DNA of 64,000 nt from Kordia algicida OT-1. GTDB taxonomy: Bacteria; Bacteroidota; Bacteroidia; Flavobacteriales; Flavobacteriaceae. The DNA lies in NCBI RefSeq assembly GCF_000154725.1, contig NZ_DS544873.1:3695339-3759338 (forward strand), written 5' to 3'. Of the stretch, positions 1 through 7,326 are shown one piece after another. Under the pieces are notes generated by a model that did no database searches, was not told the origin of the DNA, and saw only the letters and a list, made by a program, of their open reading frames with translations. Both the position numbers and the translations under genes were made by a program. The first letter of the stretch is position 1, and each line of letters begins with the position of its first letter.

Positions 1-312
1 ATCAAATACATGCAAATTAAGTTCATGCAAGATCACAAAGATGAAGAATTTGTCGGAGTCATTTCTGGTGTAACCGAATGGGGAATTTACGTAGAAATCA
101 TAGCTAACAAATGTGAAGGAATGGTACGTATTCGCGAAATAAAAGACGATTACTACACATTTGATGAAAAACAATATGCTTTGGTGGGCGAAGTCACTAA
201 AAACATGTATCAATTAGGTGATGAAGTTGTGGTAAAAGTAAAAAATACAGACTTGGTAAAACGTCATTTAGACTTTGATCTCATTGGAAAACGTGCTGAG
301 GTAGAAGCTTAA
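1..312 (+). CDS. rnr: Ribonuclease R, C-terminal fragment (S1 domain)
   Basis: This is the 3' end of a gene that starts outside the window; the frame is open from base 1. The visible ~104 residues form an S1 RNA-binding domain (FVGVISGVTEWGIYVEI, then ...GMVRIREI) ending in DFDLIGKRAEVEA, as in the C-terminus of RNase R, a processive 3'-5' exoribonuclease of mRNA and rRNA turnover. The internal ATG at 10 is not taken as a start because the frame runs on upstream without a stop. Other S1 proteins (PNPase, Tex) end differently, so RNase R is the best reading, but the catalytic RNB domain is not visible. Confidence 0.82.
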   Translation: MKYMQIKFMQDHKDEEFVGVISGVTEWGIYVEIIANKCEGMVRIREIKDDYYTFDEKQYALVGEVTKNMYQLGDEVVVKVKNTDLVKRHLDFDLIGKRAEVEA

Positions 313-400
313 ACATAATTTAGTAATTTGTTAATTTGAAAATGTAACAATTCTGAAAAACTCATACTAATGTTACAATAATCAACAATCAAACATCACT

Positions 401-715
401 ATGATATTTTCAACAACGCCAACATTACAAAATAGAGAAATTAGCGAATATTTAGGTTTAGTATGTGGAATGACGTACAACATTAACTACAGCTACAAAG
501 GAACATCGTTCAAAGACATGTTTAACATGAAAAAATACTACTCCAAAATAGAAGCTGCCATCGAAGAAGTAAAAGAAACAACCTTTCAAAAACTCAGTGA
601 CAATGCCGAAAAACTACAGGCAGATGCAGTTGTAGGAATCAATGTTGATATGGAAATAAGTGCTGGTGGCGCAGTAATGGTTAGCATTACAGGAACGGCT
701 GTAAAGTTGAAATAA
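401..715 (+). CDS. YbjQ/UPF0145 family protein
   Basis: A 104-residue cytoplasmic protein of the YbjQ (UPF0145) family. The marks are the N-terminal TTPTLQNREISEYLGLV block, the central helix with KIEAAIEEVKETTFQKL, and the C-terminal ADAVVGINVDMEIS strand pair. Family members form pentameric rings and are of uncertain function; some are annotated as heavy-metal-binding. Length is normal for the family. It stands alone 88 bp after rnr and ends 17 bp before a strong hairpin. The role in this organism is unknown. Confidence 0.85.
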   Translation: MIFSTTPTLQNREISEYLGLVCGMTYNINYSYKGTSFKDMFNMKKYYSKIEAAIEEVKETTFQKLSDNAEKLQADAVVGINVDMEISAGGAVMVSITGTAVKLK

Positions 716-732
716 ACACATATTCAAAATAA

Positions 733-768
733 AAAAAATCCCGATTTCTTAAAAATCGGGATTTTCTT
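733..768. terminator. Bidirectional intrinsic terminator
   Basis: AAAATCCCGATTT and AAATCGGGATTTT arms with a short CTTAA loop, A-tract on one side and T-tract on the other. It sits between the convergent YbjQ-family gene and the minus-strand RiPP precursor and can serve both. Confidence 0.85.
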
Positions 769-787
769 TAATGCATTATTCAAAAGA

Positions 788-982
788 CTAATAGTCTTCG
801 TCAAGACATAAACAAGCTACTTCACAAGCTAAAGGTCCAAAACTTGTCGTTGGTCCAGCTCCACAAAATAATCCAGGAATAAACGATAAAAATCCTCCTG
901 TTCCTCCAGTAACTTCTTCTGGATTTAACTGAGAGATTTTTTGCTTGTTAATCTTCAACGATTTTAAATTCTTTTTTTTCAT
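788..982 (-). CDS. GG-leader RiPP precursor (class I lanthipeptide-like)
   Basis: A 64-residue peptide with a lysine-rich leader (MKKKNLKSLKINKQKISQL), an acidic stretch (NPEEV) and a TGGTGG double-glycine region at about residues 25-30. A short core follows, rich in Gly, Ser/Thr and Cys, with four cysteines (LFC, LACEVAC, LC) and an acidic tail DEDY. This matches the Bacteroidota natural-product precursor families annotated as class I lanthipeptide or GG-type precursors. The leader would be recognised by a maturase and cut after GG by a peptidase-transporter. None of these partners is in the window, so this copy is an orphan. The product class is inferred from the leader; the core could equally be left unmodified. 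The start ATG is followed directly by the lysine run and preceded by an AACTTAAAAACTTACATT leader. Confidence 0.75.
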   Translation of the reverse strand: MKKKNLKSLKINKQKISQLNPEEVTGGTGGFLSFIPGLFCGAGPTTSFGPLACEVACLCLDEDY

Positions 983-1034
983 AATGTAAGTTTTTAAGTT
1001 TCCAAGCTAAATTTACTAAACATCTCTATATAAA

Positions 1035-1055
1035 AATTACGGTAAAACCGTAATT
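1035..1055. promoter_or_regulatory. Perfect 21-bp inverted repeat upstream of RiPP precursor
   Basis: AATTACGGT, three A residues, then ACCGTAATT: nine perfectly paired bases per arm. It lies 52 bp upstream of the RiPP precursor start (minus strand) and 133 bp upstream of the plus-strand GIN-domain gene. There is no T-tract, so it looks more like an operator for a dimeric regulator than a terminator. The function is inferred. Confidence 0.45.
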
Positions 1056-1188
1056 AACAAGCAACTACAGAAAATTTTTTTAAAGAAGCTTTTTTACCAA
1101 AAACATAGTTTTTCATAAAAAATTAAATAAAAACTGTAACAAAACGTTTTTTACATACTCTTTACAGACAAACACTAAAACCAAAATT

Positions 1189-1860
1189 ATGAAACATATC
1201 TTCACATTTGTCTTATGCTTTATCGCTTTAACAGTATCAGCACAAAAAGCAGTTGAAAAACAAGTAGGTGATTTTGACGAAGTAAAAGTTTTCGATCTTA
1301 TAGAAATCAATCTCATCAAATCAAATGAGAATAAAGTTGTTATTACTGGCGCTGATACACAAGATGTAGAAATCATCAACAAAAAAGGAAAATTAAAAGT
1401 ACGCATGAAGTTTGAACGTATTTTTGACGGATCTGAAACCTTTGTAGAAGTATACTACAAAAGTATCACCACCATTGATGCCAATGAAGGCGCCATTATT
1501 GTTGCTAACGAAACAATGAAGCAACCATACATCAACCTAAAAGCACAAGAAGGCGGAAAAATCATAGTAAACTTAGATGTAGATAATTTAGATTCAAGAG
1601 CTGTATCTGGCGGAATTATTGATACTTCTGGTAAAGTAAAGCATCAAGAAGTTACCTTAAATACAGGTGGCATTTACGAAGGAAAAAAATTAATTACAGA
1701 ACAAACAAAAGTAAAAGTAAGTGCTGGCGGAGAAGCATATATTTACGCTTCCGTTTTAGCAGATGCTAGAGTAAGAGCTGGTGGATATATAGAAATTCAT
1801 GGCGATCCTGAAACGATCAAAAAAGATAAAATCTTCGGAGGAAAAATAAAAGTTAAATAA
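1189..1860 (+). CDS. Secreted GIN-domain (DUF2807) protein
   Basis: A 223-residue protein with a signal peptide (MKHIFTFVLCFIALTVSAQ, cleavage after about residue 19). The mature part is made of short repeated beta strands with Gly-rich turns (AVSGGIIDTSG, LNTGGIYEG, VSAGGEAYI, RAGGYIEI), typical of the putative auto-transporter adhesin head GIN domain (DUF2807), a beta-helix-like fold. The protein probably lies in the periplasm or on the cell surface; the molecular function is unknown. It is a single gene closed by a strong hairpin. Family assignment rests on the start NEANEGA/EGG repeat style and the typical length. Confidence 0.8.
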   Translation: MKHIFTFVLCFIALTVSAQKAVEKQVGDFDEVKVFDLIEINLIKSNENKVVITGADTQDVEIINKKGKLKVRMKFERIFDGSETFVEVYYKSITTIDANEGAIIVANETMKQPYINLKAQEGGKIIVNLDVDNLDSRAVSGGIIDTSGKVKHQEVTLNTGGIYEGKKLITEQTKVKVSAGGEAYIYASVLADARVRAGGYIEIHGDPETIKKDKIFGGKIKVK

Positions 1861-1892
1861 ACAAGTACTACCAATATTCATCAATCATTACA

Positions 1893-1925
1893 AAACGTCT
1901 GAACTGCCATTCAGGCGTTTTTCTA
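1893..1925 (+). terminator. Intrinsic terminator
   Basis: AACGTCTGAA and TTCAGGCGTT arms (10 pairs, one G-U) around CTGCCA, followed by a T-run; 33 bp after the GIN-domain gene. Confidence 0.85.
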
Positions 1926-2063
1926 TTTTCTACAAAAAGTTTGATGAGTATATAACGAAAGAAACAGACAAAAAAACCCAAAACAAAAAACGAAAAGCAA
2001 GAAAAGTCAAAAAAATTACACCTGATATGGAGTATATAAAAGTATAAATCATATTACTTTTAG

Positions 2064-2071
2064 TACTTTTG
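2064..2071 (+). promoter_or_regulatory. Possible -7 box (TACTTTTG) of the LysE gene
   Basis: TACTTTTG fits the Bacteroidota TAnnTTTG -7 consensus. It ends only 4 bp before the ATG at 2076, so transcription from it would give an almost leaderless mRNA. No clear TTTG -33 box is present 17-23 bp upstream. Confidence 0.3.
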
Positions 2072-2075
2072 TTTT

Positions 2076-2750
2076 ATGTTTGACGGATTACCATACGCAG
2101 TACTTTACGGATTTATCTTGGCCTTTGCCGTGGGTCCTGTGTTCTTTATCATCATAGAAACAAGTATTACCAAAGGTTTTAGAAGCGCGCTTGCCTTTGA
2201 TTTAGGTGCTATCTTCGCAGATATCATCTTCATTACTTTTGCATATTATAGTACAAGTCAAATACTAAACAAAATAAAAGACGACCCAAACTTAATCATA
2301 TTTGGAGGTCTTATACTCCTTGCATTCGGAATTATTTCATACATCAAAACGTCCAAATCCTTTCGGAAAATCGTTCGAGAACATTACAATGTTGATACCA
2401 AAAAAAATCTCTTTGGATTATTCGTAAAAGGCTTTCTACTCAACTTTATCAACTTTGGAGTACTTGCAGGTTGGATTGGTGTCATTATCATGGCAAATGC
2501 GCTCACAAGTACTTCTCAAGGTGTTATCTTATTTCTTGTCACAGTATTGGTAAGTATGTTGCTTACAGACATTGCAAAAATTTTATTGGCAAAAAAATTA
2601 AAAAGCAAAATGACGCCACGCGTGATTTTTAAGACCAAAAAATGGGTAAGTATTCTTATCATTGTATTTGGTTCGGTAATGATACTTCAAGGAACATTTC
2701 CTAGAGAAATAGAAAAACTCAAACACATAATCGTAAACTTCTTTTCATAA
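2076..2750 (+). CDS. LysE/RhtB-type amino-acid exporter
   Basis: A 224-residue inner-membrane protein with about six hydrophobic segments. The first, YAVLYGFILAFAVGPVFFII, carries the GPVFF motif typical of LysE/RhtB exporters. Further helices are at about 40-60, 68-88 (IIFGGLILLAFGIISYI), 112-140, 145-168 and 187-205 (WVSILIIVFGSVMILQGTF). These transporters export amino acids or related small molecules by proton antiport; the substrate cannot be told here. It is slightly longer than the usual ~205 residues and stands alone between its own hairpin and the tRNA gene. The start at 2076 gives the normal short N-terminus. Confidence 0.85.
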   Translation: MFDGLPYAVLYGFILAFAVGPVFFIIIETSITKGFRSALAFDLGAIFADIIFITFAYYSTSQILNKIKDDPNLIIFGGLILLAFGIISYIKTSKSFRKIVREHYNVDTKKNLFGLFVKGFLLNFINFGVLAGWIGVIIMANALTSTSQGVILFLVTVLVSMLLTDIAKILLAKKLKSKMTPRVIFKTKKWVSILIIVFGSVMILQGTFPREIEKLKHIIVNFFS

Positions 2751-2756
2751 AAAAGA

Positions 2757-2785
2757 AAAAACCCTCTGATTTTCAGAAGGTTTTG
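2757..2785 (+). terminator. Intrinsic terminator
   Basis: AAAACC(C)TCTGA and TCAGA(A)GGTTTT arms with a TTT loop; it begins 7 bp after the LysE-type gene and just before tRNA-Cys on the other strand. Confidence 0.75.
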
Positions 2786-2793
2786 TTATTTTG

Positions 2794-2864
2794 AGGCGTC
2801 GAGCGGATTCGAACCGCTGTACAAGGTTTTGCAGACCTCTGCCTAGCCACTCGGCCACGACGCC
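2794..2864 (-). tRNA. tRNA-Cys (anticodon GCA)
   Basis: Read on the minus strand, the acceptor arms GGCGTCG and CGACGCC pair perfectly and the discriminator base is U, as expected for Cys. The anticodon arm GAGGT-CTGCAAA-ACCTT shows anticodon GCA. The T arm AGCGG-TTCGAAT-CCGCT is canonical. The length is 71 nt and CCA is not encoded. No integrase or tail duplication is seen next to it. Confidence 0.95.
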
Positions 2865-2932
2865 ATTCTTATGGTGCAAATTTAACCAATTTTACATTCT
2901 ATGCAACAAAAAAGAAACAATAAATACTATTC

Positions 2933-3292
2933 TTACGAACGTTGCGAGGTCATTTCAATCGTAACCATTTGAACATTACCACCAATAGGCGGGTTTAATT
3001 TTGAAACTTCTACGGTAGCTTCATTTGCAATGGCAATCTCATCAAAAATACGATTCAAAATACGTTTGGCAACATGCTCCAACAATTTAGATCGAATCGC
3101 CATTTCTTCTTTTACAATTTTATTAATATGTACATAATCAACTGTATCAGCTAATTGATCGCTCTTTGCTGAGGTTTGCAAATTAGCTTTCACAGCAACA
3201 TCAACCCGATAATCGCTTCCTATCTTACTTTCCTCAACCAAACAACCGTGAAAAGCATATACTCTAATGTTGGTCACACGAATAATTCCCAT
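2933..3292 (-). CDS. folB: Dihydroneopterin aldolase
   Basis: A 119-residue FolB, which converts 7,8-dihydroneopterin to 6-hydroxymethyl-7,8-dihydropterin and glycolaldehyde in folate synthesis. Visible marks are VYAFHGCLVEE near residue 12-22 (the HG..xxE region with the substrate-binding Glu), DYVHINKIV, the LLEHVAKRI helix and VEVSKLNPPIGG, which contains the conserved lysine before NPP. Length is typical. It is followed (downstream on the minus strand) by tRNA-Cys, and a zinc-ribbon gene lies 51 bp upstream on the same strand; the two may be co-transcribed. The start ATG at 3292 gives the standard MGIIRVTNIRVYAFHG opening. Confidence 0.92.
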   Translation of the reverse strand: MGIIRVTNIRVYAFHGCLVEESKIGSDYRVDVAVKANLQTSAKSDQLADTVDYVHINKIVKEEMAIRSKLLEHVAKRILNRIFDEIAIANEATVEVSKLNPPIGGNVQMVTIEMTSQRS

Positions 3293-3343
3293 AAATAATC
3301 TTCTTCTTAAAAGAAGCTAAAGTACAGCATTCTTCGCAAACTA

Positions 3344-3553
3344 TCAACCTGTAAAAAAGTCAAAAATATTACTAATTGCGCTTGTTTTTGCTTTATAAAA
3401 TTCCGTGTACGAACAACGTTCACACGTTACAGAAGTATATTTCTGATTTTGAATATCAAATATCTTAGACAACGTTCCGCCCGTAGCTCTCAATTCTGCT
3501 ACTTCATACGTTCTGTTCGCACACTTAGGACATGAATAATTAGGATGTTGCAT
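3344..3553 (-). CDS. Small zinc-ribbon protein
   Basis: A 69-residue protein with two CxxC knuckles, CPKC at residues 8-11 and CERC near 44-47, separated by a VAELRATGG...KIFDIQNQKYTSVT hairpin. This is the pattern of the nucleic-acid-binding zinc-ribbon family DUF2082 (PF09855). Members are small, of unknown function and widespread in Bacteroidota and Firmicutes. The hydrophobic C-terminus (ISNIFDFFTG) is conserved in type. The neighbour is folB, downstream on the same strand. Confidence 0.8.
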   Translation of the reverse strand: MQHPNYSCPKCANRTYEVAELRATGGTLSKIFDIQNQKYTSVTCERCSYTEFYKAKTSAISNIFDFFTG

Positions 3554-3691
3554 ACTATTATATTATTAAATTAAACGACAACTTATACGTATTACCTTAT
3601 CAATGTTCGTTACAAGTAAGTACAAAGAAATCTATACCATTTCACATTAATTCGCTAATTTTACATCTTTAATGTTGAAAATAATACTCCT

Positions 3692-5749
3692 ATGACGGAA
3701 GAAACAAAATCACTCAATTTTATTGAGCATATCATTGAGGAAGATTTGGCAAACGGAATGGACAAAAACAATTTACGTTTTCGATTTCCACCTGAGCCAA
3801 ACGGATACTTGCATATTGGGCATACCAAAGCCATCGGAATTAGTTTTGGTTTGGGCGAAAAGTACAATGCACCTGTAAATCTTCGTTTTGATGATACCAA
3901 TCCTGCCAAAGAAGAACAGGAATATGTAGATGCAATTAAACGCGATATTTCTTGGTTAGGCTACCAATGGGCACAAGAATGTTATTCCTCTGATTATTTT
4001 CAGCAATTATACGATTGGACAATTCAACTCATCAAAGATGGAAAAGCCTATGTAGATTCGCAATCTTCTGAAGCTATGGCGGAACAAAAAGGAACGCCTA
4101 CAGAAGTAGGAACCAACAGTCCTTACAGAGACCGAAGCGTGGAAGAAAACTTAGACCTATTCCAACGCATGAAAAATGGCGAATTTGAAGCTGGAACACA
4201 CGTACTACGCGCCAAAATTGACATGGAAGATCCAAACATGCTCATGCGCGATCCAATCATGTACAGAATCTTATACGCACATCATCACAGAACTGGAGAC
4301 GATTGGTGTATTTACCCAATGTACGATTGGACACATGGTGAAAGTGATTACATCGAACAAATATCACATTCTCTATGTTCGCTAGAATTCAAACCACATC
4401 GTAAACTCTACGATTGGTTCAAAGAGCATGTATACGAATACAGCAAAGACGAATATCCATTACAACCAAAACAGCGCGAATTTGCACGTTTAAACCTAAG
4501 TTATACCATAATGAGTAAACGAAAATTACTCAAATTGGTAGAAGAAAACATAGTTTCTGGTTGGGACGATCCGCGAATGCCTACCATTTCAGGTTTACGC
4601 CGTAGAGGTTATACGCCAGCAGCTATCAGAAAATTTGTGGAAACTGTCGGAGTTGCCAAACGTGAAAATGTCATCGATGTTTCATTATTGGAATTTTGCA
4701 TTCGCGAAGATTTAAACAAAACTGCCAATCGTGTCATGGCTGTATTAAATCCTGTGAAACTTGTCATTACCAACTATCCAGAAGGAAAAGAAGAATGGTT
4801 AGATGCAGAAAACAATCCGGAAGATGAAAACGCAGGAAGTCACAAAGTACCTTTTTCAAGAGAACTGTACATTGAACGTGAAGACTTCAAAGAAAATGCT
4901 GGAAGCAAATACTTTAGACTTACACTTGGGAAAGAAGTACGTCTTAAAAATGCCTACATCATCAAAGGAGAAAATGTGGTAAAAGATGCTGACGGAAACA
5001 TTACAGAAATTCACTGTACGTATGATACCGATAGTTTAAGCGGAAGCGGAACGGAAGCAAGCGTACGCAAAGTAAAAGGAACTTTACACTGGGTTTCTAT
5101 TGCACACGCAGTACAAGCTGAGGTTCGTGTATACGATCGTTTATTCTCGGATGAAGCGCCAGGAAATCACAAAGACAAAGATTTTATGGAATTTGTAAAT
5201 CCTGATTCGTTAAGTATTGTAAATGCTTTTGTAGAACCGTACTTAAAAGAAGCAAAAGTAGGCGATCGTTTTCAATTTCAACGTCTTGGATATTTTTGTG
5301 TGGATGAAGATACGACAGCAGACAAGCTAATCTTCAACAAAACGGTTGGTTTGCGTGATACGTGGGCAAAACAGAAAAAAGTTGCTGAACAAGATCAAAA
5401 CAAATCGCAAAATCAGTCAAAACCAAAACCTCAAAATCAGCAACAATCATCCAGACCTGCCATTGAGGAAATTAAAAAATTAGGAAAAAAATACACCAAT
5501 TATCCACCTGAAAAACAGCAGCTTACCAGAGCTAAAATTCAGGAATTGGCAGAAAAAGTTCCGTATGAAGATTTAGAACCGCTATTTGGAACTGCTGTTA
5601 AAAAAGCAGGAACGCGAATTGCAACGATGATTACGTTGGGTGTTTTATTAAAAAATGGACAAGAACGTAATGGAAATATTGACGAATTCATCGCAAAAGC
5701 TCTAGACGATAAAAACGATCTGTTAGTGGCGGAAGCACAACAAATCTAG
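3692..5749 (+). CDS. glnS: Glutamine--tRNA ligase with C-terminal extension
   Basis: A 685-residue class I aminoacyl-tRNA synthetase that charges tRNA-Gln directly. The catalytic domain has PPEPNGYLHIGH (HIGH at residues 41-44) and the IMSKRK form of the KMSKS loop at about 273-278, followed by the two beta-barrel anticodon-binding domains. The core ends near residue 565. A Gln/Lys/Asn-rich linker (about 570-588) then joins a further ~95-residue helical domain (PAIEEIKKLGKKY... to the end), similar to the YqeY/GatB-tail appendages known on some bacterial GlnRS. The start at 3692 is the only ATG that gives a normal N-terminus. gltX is also present in the window, consistent with separate Glu and Gln enzymes. 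Confidence 0.95.
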   Translation: MTEETKSLNFIEHIIEEDLANGMDKNNLRFRFPPEPNGYLHIGHTKAIGISFGLGEKYNAPVNLRFDDTNPAKEEQEYVDAIKRDISWLGYQWAQECYSSDYFQQLYDWTIQLIKDGKAYVDSQSSEAMAEQKGTPTEVGTNSPYRDRSVEENLDLFQRMKNGEFEAGTHVLRAKIDMEDPNMLMRDPIMYRILYAHHHRTGDDWCIYPMYDWTHGESDYIEQISHSLCSLEFKPHRKLYDWFKEHVYEYSKDEYPLQPKQREFARLNLSYTIMSKRKLLKLVEENIVSGWDDPRMPTISGLRRRGYTPAAIRKFVETVGVAKRENVIDVSLLEFCIREDLNKTANRVMAVLNPVKLVITNYPEGKEEWLDAENNPEDENAGSHKVPFSRELYIEREDFKENAGSKYFRLTLGKEVRLKNAYIIKGENVVKDADGNITEIHCTYDTDSLSGSGTEASVRKVKGTLHWVSIAHAVQAEVRVYDRLFSDEAPGNHKDKDFMEFVNPDSLSIVNAFVEPYLKEAKVGDRFQFQRLGYFCVDEDTTADKLIFNKTVGLRDTWAKQKKVAEQDQNKSQNQSKPKPQNQQQSSRPAIEEIKKLGKKYTNYPPEKQQLTRAKIQELAEKVPYEDLEPLFGTAVKKAGTRIATMITLGVLLKNGQERNGNIDEFIAKALDDKNDLLVAEAQQI

Positions 5750-5772
5750 CTAAAATCAGTTATATATAAGAA

Positions 5773-5800
5773 GACTGTACTTCGGTACGGTCTTTTTTTT
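5773..5800 (+). terminator. Intrinsic terminator with UUCG loop
   Basis: GACTGTAC-TTCG-GTACGGTC (8 pairs, one G-U, very stable UUCG tetraloop) followed by eight T; 23 bp after glnS. Confidence 0.92.
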
Positions 5801-5832
5801 GCAAAATTTTTAACTGGATAAATAAAAGAAAC

Positions 5833-7140
5833 ATGAAAAAACTCTTTTACGTCTTACTCCTACTTTTATTAACGAGTATCTTCTATCAATGTTCACTACT
5901 AGAAAATGATGACCTCACTCCTATTGAAAAAGAACGAGAAGAAATAAATGAAAGTTTATACTCATACCAAGTACTTGTATGGAAATACATAAAAATGCTT
6001 CACAAAGCAACCTATGTAAATGAAAATATATATCCAGAATTGCTTCCGATAAAAGAAAAATTAGGAAACATTGAAAATGCAGTTGCCGTATTTAGAGAAG
6101 GAAAATCACCAAAAAACCTAAGCGGACTTGATTATGTGACATTTTACAATGATTTACTAGAAAAAAAGAATTTCATTGAAGAAACTGATGAAGATGTATT
6201 GCCTTCTTTCTTAGAATTTAAAGATGGAAAACCCAAACAAAAGTTCACGGAAGAAGAAAAAGCACAAATCAAAACAACAGAACACTTCTTACTCTCAGGA
6301 ATGACCATGTTTGTAAGCAAACTAGGAAAAGATATTTCGCTATACGAAATGATGCAAGTAAAAATGGAACTGATTCCCGAAAGTGAATTAAAATGCTTGT
6401 ACAGATTATTCAGAGGAATGCTGTTTTTTCAAAAAGGAATGGTGTACATGACTGAAGAAGAATTTACACAAAATATTACTTGGCTGGAAAACAATGAAGA
6501 TGCCGATTTTACAAACTACTATTTTTACCTAAAAGGAAAACAATTTTCACAACCACAAGCCTATCAAGTATCACTTTCCATGAACTATTTGCTACGTGGA
6601 ATAGATCGACTACTTATTGGTGAAGAAGACAAAGAAAAAGCAGGTTTAGAGGATTTTCAAAAATTCCTAAACATTATGAATCAACTTGGTGTGCAATCAG
6701 AATTAACATTAGCGATAGAAACGTATTTACACTTAAAAAATGAAGACTCTGAAAAAGCAATTGTTTCACTTTTAAAACTTAAGGAAAGCAATATGCTTTC
6801 TAAAAAAGAAAAGAATACCATTGATGAATCCATCACGTATCTAAAAGACAGAAAATCAGGCAAAGTATTAAACACGGTGTACGATAAATACTTCTTGGGT
6901 AAAATTATCACAAAATATACCTGGAATGTGTTATCTGAATTAAACTGGAAACAATTCCTAAAGCAACAAGGTTTTGACAATGCCGATCAGTTTTTCGAAA
7001 AAATTGACACCAGCAAAGAATTCATTCAAAACATAGAAAAATACACCTCTGAAGAAGCTATGAAAGAAGCAGGAAAGCAACTAAAAGAGGAAGGAGAAAA
7101 ACTTTGGGGCAAAGCAAAACAGGTTTGGGATGAAAATTGA
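5833..7140 (+). CDS. Predicted lipoprotein of unknown function
   Basis: A 435-residue protein I do not recognise. The N-terminus is a lipoprotein signal (MKKLFYVLLLLLLTSIFYQC, lipobox FYQC with Cys20), so it is probably anchored to a membrane facing the periplasm. The rest is acidic and lysine-rich and predicted mostly alpha-helical, with repeated short helix-loop pairs (for example VQSELTLAIETYLHLKNEDSE) suggestive of TPR-like packing, and an amphipathic Lys/Glu-rich C-terminal helix (KEAGKQLKEEGEKLWGKAK). It stands alone between the glnS terminator and the long 5' region of the subtilisin gene. Confidence 0.65.
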   Translation: MKKLFYVLLLLLLTSIFYQCSLLENDDLTPIEKEREEINESLYSYQVLVWKYIKMLHKATYVNENIYPELLPIKEKLGNIENAVAVFREGKSPKNLSGLDYVTFYNDLLEKKNFIEETDEDVLPSFLEFKDGKPKQKFTEEEKAQIKTTEHFLLSGMTMFVSKLGKDISLYEMMQVKMELIPESELKCLYRLFRGMLFFQKGMVYMTEEEFTQNITWLENNEDADFTNYYFYLKGKQFSQPQAYQVSLSMNYLLRGIDRLLIGEEDKEKAGLEDFQKFLNIMNQLGVQSELTLAIETYLHLKNEDSEKAIVSLLKLKESNMLSKKEKNTIDESITYLKDRKSGKVLNTVYDKYFLGKIITKYTWNVLSELNWKQFLKQQGFDNADQFFEKIDTSKEFIQNIEKYTSEEAMKEAGKQLKEEGEKLWGKAKQVWDEN

Positions 7141-7326
7141 TCTTCAAAAAACATGACAAACTGTCGTAAAAAGTAGACATATCCGTAAAAATCTTAACAT
7201 TTTTTTGAGAACTAATTATTATATTAGCAAGCTAATTGGTTTTTTAACAACATTTTATCAATAAATCAGGTTGGTAATTGCTTAAAAAAATTAGTTGGAC
7301 CCTAATAAAACTTAATTAAAATTGTC

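Noticed and set aside
2794-2864. tRNA-Cys as an integration site of a genomic island
   Set aside because: No integrase, no repeated tRNA 3' end and ordinary housekeeping genes on both sides.
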